NCBI GenBank assembly: GCA_963978545.1
Contig: OZ021732.1
Location: forward strand, 66,726,328 to 66,790,327
From: Linyphia triangularis
Lineage: Eukaryota > Arthropoda > Arachnida > Araneae > Linyphiidae
Reading direction: 5' to 3'
DNA length: 64,000 nucleotides
Positions 54,584-64,000 of this stretch are shown piece by piece (position 1 is the first letter of the stretch; each line of letters opens with the position of its first letter). The notes under the pieces were generated by a model, which saw nothing but the letters and a program-made list of their open reading frames with translations, searched no databases and was not told where the DNA came from. The translations under genes and the position numbers were made by a program.

Positions 54584-57500
54584 ATGCCGAGTCACTGCTG
54601 CATTCCCTTATGTAAAGGAAACTACAACACAGGGCCTAAAGTATCGGTTTATTCCTTCCCAAAAGAAGAAGGATTGAAGAAATTATGGCTTGCGGCTATA
54701 CAAAGAAAAGATTTCAATCCTTCAACCAGTTCAAGAGTAAGTATTTGTGCTATTTTATAACTAGTTTAAAATCTTACCAACATGATAAATACATTTTCTT
54801 TCTAAACTTGTCTGAAAAATTGTTCTAAAACATTTATCGATAATGTATACACATTTTAAAGGAAATCATTTCTCTGTAATATAATAACAAAAAGATCAGA
54901 TAATAAAAACATTTTAACGCTATGAACACAGCAATCTTGTTAATGAAAAATAGTTTATTAAAAGTTAGATATTAGAAGATATTTAAAATCTGCTTGGCAT
55001 CTGGTTGAAAATATTACATTTTTACAAGAGATTTATTTTCCTTCAATAATTGCCTGTTGTGTTTTTATAAAAATGTAAGAACGTTATTTACAATTTGTTT
55101 TAGGTCTGCGAATTGCATTTTGCACCTCCAGATTTCACTCTTGAAGCCTCAGCTTTTGACAGCAAGACGGGAAAGCAGTATTCTGTGCCTTTAAAGATAA
55201 AAAGATGAAAGAGCGATGCAGTCCCCAGCATATTTTCAGGATATCCCACTTCATTGAAGAAAGCAAGCGATGGAAATAGAAGAGATTCTCCAGATACAAG
55301 AAAAGTCCAAATTGAAAATGCACAACTTTCCAGAGCAATTGCTCTCGGCATTAATGAGGCTAAAGAATATGTAAACTCTAGATCTATTCAAACTGTAAGT
55401 GATATTTTGAAATCTTTGAAAAGTAGTGACTTGGGAAACTTTTGGCAACTTTACCATAATGAGAAAACATCTGAATTATGCATTTATAATATGGCCACGT
55501 ATCCATGCCCCACTATTACATCTTCCCTTCTGATTAATTCTGACTTGTCCCTCTCTGTTTTTTTCCAATCCCAACAATTAAAAAAACTTTCAAAATTTCA
55601 GTTTCCATACACTTTATGTAATATCAATGAACTGATGTAATGGATAGCTTGAAAAACCTTCCACAAACCGAAAACAAATCCAATTGCTTGGATTTAATTT
55701 TACAATTGCTTTTGAAAATTAAGTCTGAGGAAAATGAAAACATAATTTTGTTCATTGAAGAACAGCTGAAACTTTTGTTGCAGCCTAAGAACAATATTAA
55801 ATACACAAATGAATTTCTTATTTTTGCTATTTTATTAAACACTACATCTCCTCATTGCTACAAATTCTTAAGAAGTACTTCAAAATTGATTTTGCCCCTC
55901 CCATCGACACTCAGGAAAATATGTCAGGGTTTATCTGTATCTCCTGAAAATGAATGGAAAAATGAAAATTTTCTTTTGTATGCGAAAATGCAGTATAAGT
56001 TTATTCAACCATTTGAGCGTACTGTAATTTTGTTAGTCGATGAAATACATGTAAAACCTTATTTCGACTATAAAGGTGGTACTGTTTTGGGGGCTGCCTT
56101 TAACACTGATGCTGCTGCAAAAAGTGTATTTGTTTTTATGATTACAAGTGTTTTGTCATCTTTAAAAGAAGTTATCCATGTCATGCCTGTACAAAAAATA
56201 ACTAATGATATGCTCTATAAAATTATTTTTAAAATTGTAACCGGGCTGGAAAATATTGGTTTTAAAGTTATTTGTGTTGTAACTGATAATAATTCTATTA
56301 ATGGAACTGCAATGAGTTTGTTTGCCTCCCTCCCTCAAATGTCTTATTGTTATCCTCACCCACTTGATAATACCAGACCATTGTTTTATTTAATTGATAG
56401 TGTGCATGTGTTTAAATGCATAAGAAATAATTGGCTTAACCAAAAAAATAAAGAAACTTCTTTTGTTCATCCAGATTTTGAAGGAAAAGATGTCATGCAC
56501 AATGCCTGCTTTAAATCTTTAAAAAAATTACATGACATCGATAGCAACTCATGTGTGAAATTTGCACATGGTTTAACAATAAAAAGCTTATCACCTTCTA
56601 ACTTGGAACGACAAAATGTTCAACTTGTTATCAAAGTCTTCAATAAGTTTGTAATTGAAGCTTTAATATCTCTCGGTCCAGCCAATAATTTAAGTCACTA
56701 TGAGGAAACTGCAAATTTTATTTCAATAATTCTCAAATGGTGGGAAATTATGAATGTAAAGTCTCCTAGTAAGGGAGCCCATAAATTAAATCCTTATATG
56801 ACTCCTCTTACCACACAATTAGGTGAGACAAAGAATTTGTTTCTTGAAAAGTTTCTTAAATGGTTAGATGTTTGGAGGGGTAAAAATTTAAAATGTGGAA
56901 CTTTAACCAATCAAACACACAAGGCACTTGTACAAACCACATTTGGTATAATGCAACTTGCAAAGTACTGCAAAGAGGACTTAAAAATGTCTTGCATATT
57001 ACCTGGCAAATTTCAGACAGACTGTTTGGAAAGTCGATTCGGGAAATACCGTCAATTGGCTGGTGCCCAGTATAACATTTCTGTTCGCCAGTTGGTGGGA
57101 TGTGAAAAAAAACTAAGGCTTCAATCTCTTGTCAAATTTGACATTCCCATTTTGTCCCCAAAATTTGTTTTTGTCCCCAAAATTTGTTTTTGTCCCTGTT
57201 GAAGATTTAGCAGAAAACAATGATGTTTCCTCAGTAGAAGATTTTGCTAAAACAAGTGATTTTATTTCAGATTGTGACATTACAAGTGTTGGTGTTACAG
57301 AAATCGATATTCAGAGTGCCCAAAAATACATAGTAATTTTGAATTATTTGGCAGGATATTGTTGCCATTCCATTTTGAAAAAAACTCAGTGTTCTGAGTG
57401 TAAAGAATTACTTGTGTCAAATCATGAAATTTGTGTGGAGGAAGATAGTTATATATTGATTAAAAACTTGAATAGGGGTGGCTTGTTATGGCCTAAAGAA

Positions 57501-58011
57501 ATTGTTGTAAATTGTGTGTTATAATAATTTTATTGTTGTTACAAAACTTATGAATGAAAGTGGTTCTTTGCTGCTTATGAATCACAGGAAAAAAATGCTG
57601 GATGCAACTGTGTCAATTTTGGATTTGCATGAGATGTTACTTCCAGAAGAAATTTGTTCCGATGGCCATAATGGCAATAATTTATTAAAGCGAATAATTT
57701 GGGTCTCCACAAATATATTTCTAAAAAATTTATGTGTCTCTAAAAATGATGATTTGTCAAACAAAATTAAAACTAACAAGTCCAAAAAAATGGATTTGTC
57801 TAAGAAAAGAAAGTTAAGCACTTTAAAAAATTGTGAATCTGTTAATGAAATATGTGTTTCTAAAAATGATTTGTTGGCTAATAAATCTAAAAAGAAAAAA
57901 ATGTCAACGAGTGTTAAAAATTGTGATTCTATTAAGGAAAAAGATGTTTCTAAAAATGATCTGTTAACTGATAAATCTGAAAAAAAAATGTCAAAGGTTA
58001 TTAAAAAATGA
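54584..58011 (+). pseudogene. P-element/THAP9-like transposase gene
   Basis: Exon 1 (54584-54736, 51 codons) encodes MPSHCCIPLC...KLWLAAIQR, the first half of a THAP zinc finger. A phase-0 intron (54737-55103; AGA/GTAAGT, TTTTAG/GTC) separates it from VCELHF, completing the C2CH site. Downstream blocks follow P-type transposases: VDEIHVKPYFDYKG (about 56040; acidic pair), VVTDNNSINGTAM, LIDSVHVFKCIRNNWL, then CLESRFGKYRQLAGAQYNIS and a C-terminal GYCCHSIL...GGLLWPKEIV. Lesions are an in-frame TGA (55206-55208), a frame change at a TAATG overlap (55638-55642), a 19-bp tandem duplication (57151-57196) and a frame change near 57515. The Lys-rich end carries KNDLL repeats. AATAAA follows at 58021. 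Unusually complete, but not translatable as read. Domestication cannot be excluded but is unlikely given the lesions. Confidence 0.85.
57151..57196 (+). repeat. 19-bp tandem duplication in the P-like gene
   Basis: TTTGTCCCCAAAATTTGTT occurs about 2.4 times at 19-bp spacing (starts at 57151, 57170 and 57189). Because 19 is not a multiple of three, it moves the reading frame from 55640-57202 to 57129-57524. Confidence 0.9.
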
Positions 58012-58429
58012 CTAGCTTTTGAATAAATGTGTGATCAATAAATCTGAAGTTTTTAATTCTATTGTATTTGTGTTTCACTTATTATCTTTTACTCTAAGTA
58101 TATATTTCTTTGATAAAAAGATTATCATAAAAGAGACAATTTTACTGTATTCATTTAACTTGATAATTTTTTAAATATATTCTTAAACAATAAAAACAAT
58201 CTCATCCTAATTTGAAAATGTAATGTGTATAAAAGATGCCAGTTTCGACCAAACATACATTTAATATTTGTTAATTCAATAATTTTAATCATTTCTTAGA
58301 ATAAAATAAAGCTCTGAACAATTAAAAATATATTTAAATCTTAAGAAATTCATAAAGAGAATCCATATTCCAGGTAAAATAGTAAATAATTATCACACAC
58401 AAAGTGTGCCCAATACAAAGGTCGTCTGA
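58012..58429. other. 3' flank of the P-like gene
   Basis: AATAAA occurs at 58021-58026 and again at 58037 (CAATAAATCTG). AT-rich DNA follows, without a recognisable P-type terminal repeat. Confidence 0.4.
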
Positions 58430-58441
58430 AGCCTGCGAATC

Positions 58442-59240
58442 AAGGGGAGTAACAGGTCTTCCGCTGGTGACGTCACGAAACCGGGCGCAGGCTTTCCATA
58501 TATTCTAGAAGATGATGCTCACAGTCGCCACAGGAATACAAATTTCGAGACAAACTGTTTACAGGAGACTCGGTCATGCTGGCCTGTATGCCAGAAGACC
58601 AGCAGTTAGCATTCCCCTCACGTCTGCTCAGAAACGCGCTCGTTTGAACTGGAGTTTGAAACTTCAACATTGGAGAGTGGGCCAATGTGATGTTCAGTGA
58701 CGAGTCCCGGTTTAGTCTGAGTAGTAATTCTCGTCGGGTAACGATATGGAGAGAACGTGGAACACGTTTTGAACCAAGAAACATATCGGAAAGACATCAT
58801 TTTCCATCAAGGGGAGTAATGGTATGGGCAGGCATCATGATGGACGGCCGCACATACCTCCATTTCTTTGACACGGGGTCTGTGACTGGTCAAAGATACA
58901 GAGACGACCTTATGTTCGCTTGTTTCGAGGTGCTGTCGGTCCTAACTTCATATTCATGGATGATAATGCGCCATGTCACCGAGCGGTACTGGTTGACTAC
59001 TTCCTTAAAACGGAAAACATCCAGCGCATGTCGTGGCCTGTCAACTCCCCCGATTTAAATCCTATCGAGCATGTATGGGATATGCTCGGGAGACAAATTG
59101 CAGCCCTTTCGCACCCACCAAGCTCCGTTCCGAAGAAGCTTGGAACCATTTGAGCCCACAACTTATTCATCATCTCATAGCAAGTATGGTAAATCGCTGT
59201 GCAGCGTGCCTAGCTGTCAGAGGTGACCACACGCCTCATT
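58442..59240 (+). pseudogene. Tc1-like transposase, broken
   Basis: Frames joined by shifts read SRQTVYRRLGHAGLYARRP, then FSDESRFSL (first catalytic Asp), GVMVWAGIMMDGRT, FMDDNAPCH (second Asp) and SPDLNPIEHVWD (Glu, DD34E type). The helix-turn-helix N-terminus is mostly missing. At least two frameshifts and an early stop are present, so it is inactive. Confidence 0.88.
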
Positions 59241-59409
59241 AAACTGCTGCATCAGTATTTTATTTAATATTTTCTTTCATATTTTCTTTAAAGTGTGAAC
59301 CCTTGCTATTCTCAGTTTCTTTAAAACTGCTAATTTGGATAATAAAATTAATTATTATCATTCTTTTGATTTGCTTCCTTATTTTATAACCATTTTACAC
59401 CCGTATATC

Positions 59410-59597
59410 TGCCGACCAAACGGTATAGTGGTTAGCGTGCTGGCTTCTAGACCGCGAGGTTGCGGGTTCGAGTCCCGTGTTGGCATGGATGTTAGTATAT
59501 GTATGTTGGTTTGTTAAATGACGAAATGTTTCGGCGCATTATAGCCCTCGTGTTGCTGACGGCGCCAGATAATCTGAATACAACCAACCAACCAACA
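59410..59597 (+). mobile_element. tRNA-derived SINE, full-length copy
   Basis: The head is tRNA-like: CGGTATAGTGGTTAGCGTGC covers the A box, and GGTTCGAGTCC is a canonical B box with a paired T-arm. The body has GTTTCGGCGCATTATAGCCC and the tail is (CAAC)n. TSD CCCGTATATC lies at 59400-59409 and 59598-59607. The internal pol III promoter appears intact. Mobilisation would depend on a partner LINE with a similar 3' tail. Confidence 0.92.
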
Positions 59598-59689
59598 CCC
59601 GTATATCACGTTTCCCGCCATTCTGATGTACAGTTCCTTTTTGAATCACATAATTATCAATTATGCTTAACTTTTGGACACCAGTGTAT

Positions 59690-59858
59690 ATCGATGGTTT
59701 CACTAACAAGAAAGGATAATGTGAGAATTATCCATACTGGCAATTTTTTTAACTGAATGAAATATGAAAATTATAACACTATTCCACATCAAATTTAAAT
59801 GTAGCAACCAGTATTAAAGTGTAATTGAAACTTGTGTGATGTTCCACACTACTAGTTT
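59690..59858 (+). repeat. Interspersed repeat family B, copy 4 (3' part)
   Basis: Only the last about 170 bp of the family is present: GTTTCACTAACAAGAAAGG..., then GTAATTGAAACTTGTG and GATGTTCCACAC. Confidence 0.6.
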
Positions 59859-60391
59859 TTATAGTTGCGTAAGAGCTTTGTTGTGATAGCTTGAATCAAG
59901 GTAGCTGAAATCATTCTTCAAAACTCAAAGTTACATGTAAAAGAAGAAGGGTGCTAGCACCAGGGGGAATGACAGACATTTATGAGAAAGATACAACTAA
60001 GTTCTAATAAGTAGCAAAAATGTATTTCTTTTTTTAATTTCTTCCGACATATGCTCATTCATGGCTTTCATTACCTGGGTTACTATAAGTGAATAAAGTT
60101 ATATTGAGCTTTTAAATCGTTTTTAATTGCTGTAAGCTAAACCTATAGCTTGCCCAATGATAAGCTGGGATTTAGACAAGCCCCAAAATAAGCAGGACCT
60201 TTGCTTTTAATAATGCGCTGTAATTTTACAAGATACAATTGTCAGGGCTAATAGTACTACTTAAAACACACTTAGATATACATTACATTTATAATTCAAA
60301 TTAAATGAAGCCATAACAACCAAGTTTTAAACATAAATCTTTTATATGTGCTGATAACACTTATGTGAAATTGAAACTTACTTAAGCAGTT

Positions 60392-60630
60392 TTGAGCTCA
60401 AATCGACTTTTCATAGATAGTAGTATTTGACTATTACAAAGGAAATCTTAGATTCAGGGCCATGGGCATGAACTAACTCCTTTTTGCTCCAAAATTCCAA
60501 AAAGTTGATAAAATGCATTGCCATCAACGAGTCTACCAAGTTTCGGCTTGATTGGGTGACCGCAAGTGGGTTAATTAGCCCTCCGCAGATTTGCAAATAA
60601 ACAAAATCGAAGTGAATATAAAAGATTTAA
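60392..60630 (+). repeat. Interspersed repeat family A, copy 4
   Basis: The longest copy: GAGCTCAAATCGA, AAATTCCAAAAAGTTG, CTACCAAGTTTCGGCTTGAT, AAGTGGGTTAATTAGCC, TCCGCAGATTTGC and AATATAAAAGATTT. Confidence 0.6.
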
Positions 60631-60655
60631 AAACACAACATTCTGAAAAAATATG

Positions 60656-60661
60656 TTTTAT
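60656..60661 (-). terminator. Poly(A) signal of the acidic-exon gene
   Basis: AATAAA on the minus strand, about 125 nt downstream of the stop of the exon at 60786-60976. Confidence 0.4.
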
Positions 60662-60785
60662 TTATATTTACAGAATGATATGAAGTTACATACAAATGAA
60701 TTATGTTTTATATATCACAAAGCTTTCGTCTTATATGTCATAAAACATCTCACAATTCTGTAAACCGAAACATTAACACATCGCA

Positions 60786-60976
60786 CTACTCATTGTCGCT
60801 GGAAGAATCCTCTGAAGATTCGGACTCCTTACAAACATTAACAGACCAAATTTGTCCAGGCTCATAATTTTCTTGGCCATAAGTAAACGACCAATCCAGA
60901 CTAGGACCTATAAGGCTATTCTCAGCACTATCTAGGTCTCCATCATAATCCCCTGTGTCTGAAGGGTCCTCTTCTT
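60786..60976 (-). CDS. Acidic C-terminal exon of an unidentified host gene
   Basis: On the minus strand a TTATTTTTTTATTTTAG acceptor precedes 62 codons ending in TAG (60786-60788). The peptide starts EEDPSDTGDYDGDLDSAENS, contains LDWSFTYGQENYEPGQIW and ends ESSEDSSSDNE. It is strongly acidic with a serine-rich tail holding several S-x-x-E/D (casein kinase 2-type) sites, as in nuclear regulatory proteins. Acceptor, clean frame, normal composition and a downstream AATAAA argue for a real terminal exon. Upstream exons must lie beyond 61.1 kb or outside the window. I do not recognise the gene. Confidence 0.5.
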
Positions 60977-61138
60977 CTAAAATAAAAAAATAAGAAAAGA
61001 AATTAATAAAATACATGACGTAAAAAGGATAAATCTGTCTACTCACAAACGTAGCAACGACTAGTCTATAAATTGCCAGTAATGTATGAAAGCTGTCATG
61101 CTAATGAATATCTAAGCATCTTATAGAATACCAAGTGT

Positions 61139-61887
61139 TTACTTTCAATTACCCATATGTATACATAGGGTAATAAAAGTATAGCATTCGGTCATAAAAA
61201 AAAAAAAAAAATTTTTTGCATTTCTCTACCTTTTGGAACATCCTGATTTCAAAAAAAGTGATCTAGAAAAAATGTCTGTCTGTGTATGTGGTCAGCATAA
61301 CTCCCGAACAAATTGACCTACGATATTCAAATGTGGTGTGCGAAATGGTGGTAGTCACGGGACCTGCCGTCAAGGTTTTCGTCAAAATCGCGCATGTGTG
61401 TAAGGTAGCTGCCATTGAAAAAATCACGTTTTTCAGTAATTGCTAAAAAACGGCTCTAACAATTTTGTTCAAAACCGATGTGGTAATACCTCTTAAGGTG
61501 TTCTAAACATCTCTTCCACCGAAATTTCCGTAAAAATGCTTCAATGGCGTAAAAAGTTGAAAAACGAATGCCTTTACACAGAGTTCTCTTTCCTTGAGCA
61601 TACCTCATCAACAATCTTTTTTTTTTTTTTTTTTTTTTTTAAATCTTTGCTCAGTTTCACTTTCAGGAAAGGATAACATAAGAATTATCGATATCGTCAA
61701 AGGCACCATTTTGGCGATTTATTTTTTTATTTTTATTAAAGACCATATAAGAATTATCACAAATATATCGCCAAAGTGGCCATTTTTTCTAAACGAATGA
61801 TGGAAATATAAAAACGATAAATGATACAAATCCACATCAGTAATACAGTGTAATTGAAAGTTGTGCGATGTTCCACACCTCTAGTTT
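61139..61887 (+). repeat. Interspersed repeat family B, copy 5 (most complete)
   Basis: It starts ACTTTCAATTACCCATATG and ends GTTCCACACCTCTAGTTT. All internal modules are present. It can serve as the family reference. Confidence 0.8.
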
Positions 61888-61995
61888 ACTTTCAATTACC
61901 CATATGATTGATTTTTTATTTCGTTTTTTTTTTTTTTTTTTGTGCATTTCTCCATGTTTTGGAACATCCCGATTTCAAAAATTTGATCTAGAAAA
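61885..61995 (+). repeat. Interspersed repeat family B, copy 6 (5' fragment)
   Basis: It begins TTTACTTTCAATTACCCATA immediately after copy 5, then has a T run, CATTTCTCCATGTTTTGGAA and GATCTAGAAAAAATG before it stops. Copies 5 and 6 are head-to-tail. Confidence 0.7.
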
Positions 61996-62169
61996 AATGT
62001 TGCCTTGTTCGAAACCCTTAAGCCCAACCCCATGCGAAACACCCTCAAGCAATAATTTGGAGAATGGATGCAAAATGAAGAAAATACATCCTTACTCTTT
62101 TTGGAGCTGTTCTTGGGATATGAAATTAGCAAAACTTCTGCTTTAAAAATTCCAACTTGTGACGCAATC

Positions 62170-62310
62170 AATTTATGGCCAACCCCGAGCCCTGACTAAA
62201 GAAATTAGTGATGGGAGTAGCAGGACATAGATAGCATCTAACATCACTTTGTCCCCTATTTCAATCTTGTGGCAAACGTTTTTTTGGGGGGGATTGTCGA
62301 CACGATCTGC
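62170..62310 (+). repeat. Interspersed repeat C, copy 2
   Basis: Inverted relative of 38270-38435: CCTGACTAAAG, GGGAGTAGCAGGACATAGAT, GTGGCAAACGTTT and GGGGGGATTGTC. Confidence 0.75.
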
Positions 62311-64000
62311 TGCCTGGGCGGTCATGTATGGTGACCTCTATACTATGTAAAAATAACACTATTCTTCAACATAAATGTAAAAACAACACCATTCTTCAAT
62401 ATAAGTGTAAAAATACTATTCCCTCACGACATCTTATATAGATCATGTCTACTACAATACTTTTTCTCAGATGCCTGCTACTCTCTGATGAAATTGGGAT
62501 TACACTTTATATGTTGCGTTTTCCATAATCAGGGTGTCCACAGAAAAGTTATCTTGAAATTCCTTGACATTTCCCTGATAATTCCCTGACACACTCAATT
62601 TTTCCCTGATTATAAGTTATCGCTAAAAATATATATAAAATAAACTTCCAAGTAAAAAAACTTTTCGACTTATCATGATAAAATAAATTATGATGCATGT
62701 ACATGCATGCGCAATAATACTTTGAAATCACACTATTTTCATTGCTTACAGTCTAATCTCAAGAAAAGAGGACTCTAGTATTAAATTTCAGATTTTAAAG
62801 AATCTAAATTTTAAAAATAAAGACAAACCATACAAAGTGGATGAAACATTCAACACATATTCTACATTGTATTGTATTAACTATTTTTGTTTTCTAATAA
62901 TTGCAATTTTAATAAAAATTGAAATAATCCATAACTATTTTAAAAACTTTTCATGACATATTTTTTTAATTTTTTTTTATTTTATGCATCAAATAAAATT
63001 GGTAAAAAAATTAAAAATCAATTCGTGAACTATTTAAAAAAACTGTCTTCGAAAGTGGTTGGATTGGCGAAGTTACACCAGTTTCATTTTCTTTTCAGTT
63101 TGTGTAATTTCACTGCCCAATTGTCCAATTTCATCATTGCAACTTTCTTTTTTCCATTTGTTTAAATTCCGTTGCATGCACTGTTTAAGTACAGTACCCA
63201 AGCAAAATGTTTACAACAATTTTTCATAAGACAATTTTAAACAATTACATAAAGCAAATTGCTTTAAAACTTTTAAACTATTACTTATACCTATAATTAA
63301 AATGCAAAACTTTTTTTCAAGCTAAAATAAACAATTTTCCATGCAATAGCAGTTAAAATTACAATTTTAAAATAATGATATACAGTAAAAATGGGCAATC
63401 GGGACAAATTTCTTGTACAAAATGAAATTAGAATTCTAATCATTCTGCACAGATTCAAACCCAGCAGTGAAATCATTCATCACATATAAACTAATCACGG
63501 ACATAGCGGCTATCACATCAACGGAAACTTAGCGAATTACACAAAAACGGCATTGCAAATATCTGCAATAGCTGCTATAAAACGACTTGGTGAATATTAC
63601 AACTACTCCAATGTAAATATCGACGATAGCAGCAACCATACCGGCGTAACTTTCGGCATTCATATTAAAGCAACAGTCGTCAAACTGACAATCACACCAA
63701 CATCAGGGATGAGTTTGGTAAAAAATCAAAAAGCTGAAAACAAAACTCCAAACGTTTTATGCGTAAAACACATTTTAAGTTATACTTAAAAAAATTATGG
63801 TTTTCCATGTGCGTTTATAACACTGCACCTTCTCTGTTTGTCCGTGAGAAAAATGGTTCAAAATAGAGGCACCTAGATGTAGGGATACACTTTGTGCCGT
63901 CATCAAGCATGGTAAAACTTAAAAAAAAAAAAAAAAAAAAATCCTTTTAAAGCGATGCAATCCGGCAAAAACTTAAAATGTTCAACAAGTTAAACAACTT
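62311..64000. other. AT-rich end region, little recognised
   Basis: CAGGGTGTCCACAGAAA followed by repeated TTCCCTGA motifs (62530-62610) looks like one end of a common arthropod MITE type; no second end was found. A 78-codon frame at 63553-63789 has unbiased composition but no motif or splice context, so I leave it unassigned. Confidence 0.3.

Larger units (their letters stand above)
58430..59686 (+). mobile_element. Tc1-like transposon, left end missing
   Basis: The right end reads AACTTTTGGACACCAGTG followed by TA (59687-59688), i.e. a CACTGGTGTCCAAAAGTT-type TIR of Tc1/mariner elements. The coding part starts only with the last portion of the DNA-binding domain, and no left TIR is visible, so the 5' end is deleted. 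A SINE lies in the 3' non-coding part. Confidence 0.8.

Noticed and set aside
53641..58429. Terminal inverted repeats and an 8-bp TSD for the P-like element
   Set aside because: I compared both flanks and found only a short AATAAAGCTCT / ATAAAGCTCTC resemblance in the same orientation, which is not an inverted terminus.
63553..63789. 78-codon ORF near the right edge
   Set aside because: No motif and an unsupported start. It could be an exon but nothing shows it.

Overview
This is a eukaryotic, AT-rich, gene-poor window that is dominated by transposable elements in several layers of nesting. It probably comes from an arthropod, and a chelicerate such as a spider is my best guess at low confidence. 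Pointers are spliceosomal-type introns, a tRNA-derived SINE, THAP/P-type, ZMYM1-like hAT and Tc1-type DNA transposons, jockey-like LINEs, and very long G or C homopolymers. I see no operons, prokaryotic genes, CRISPR or rRNA. No complete host gene is visible. Only a few possible terminal or first exons on the minus strand look host-like, the best being an acidic C-terminal exon at 60786-60976.

Layout. 1-840: nothing recognised. About 840-13430: a decayed hAT transposon (ZBED5-like transposase) split by two insertions. One is a near full-length non-LTR retrotransposon (about 1237-6966), itself split by a 1.5-kb TIR element (5248-6752). The other is a 5.9-kb Harbinger-like element (7430-13374) that carries about ten copies of a 253-bp satellite. 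13444-13985: a piggyBac-type MITE flanked by TTAA. About 14990-20475: a foldback-like element with inverted arms made of 235-250-bp tandem units and GTCCGG minisatellites, hit by a solo LTR (17807-18275) and a hAT deletion derivative (18905-20432, 8-bp TSD). 20476-41296: mostly AT-rich DNA with interspersed repeats, several MITEs, a 60-bp perfect palindrome and possible host exons on the minus strand at 27-30.5 kb. 41297-44255: a 3-kb hAT-like element with an 8-bp TSD. 47209-53640: a second, 5'-truncated non-LTR retrotransposon broken by the second hAT derivative (47811-49203), the second copy of the 1.5-kb TIR element in inverted orientation (51063-52568) and a SINE (52747-52880). 54584-58011: a P-element/THAP9-like transposase gene with a clear intron but several lesions. 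58430-59686: a 5'-deleted Tc1-like element with a full SINE in its 3' part. 60-64 kb: more interspersed repeats and the acidic exon.

How the parts relate. Target-site duplications and reading frames that resume on the far side of insertions give a relative chronology. hAT relic 1 is oldest, then LINE 1 and Harbinger, then the 1.5-kb TIR element. LINE 2 precedes its hAT, TIR and SINE guests. The 1.5-kb element and the ZMYM1-like hAT derivative look youngest, because their copies are almost identical. Several frame breaks in the LINEs fall in homopolymers and could be sequencing errors. The most unusual items are the unclassified 1.5-kb TIR family with an internal tRNA-like module, the foldback element, and the recurring link between hAT-like termini and long G/C runs.
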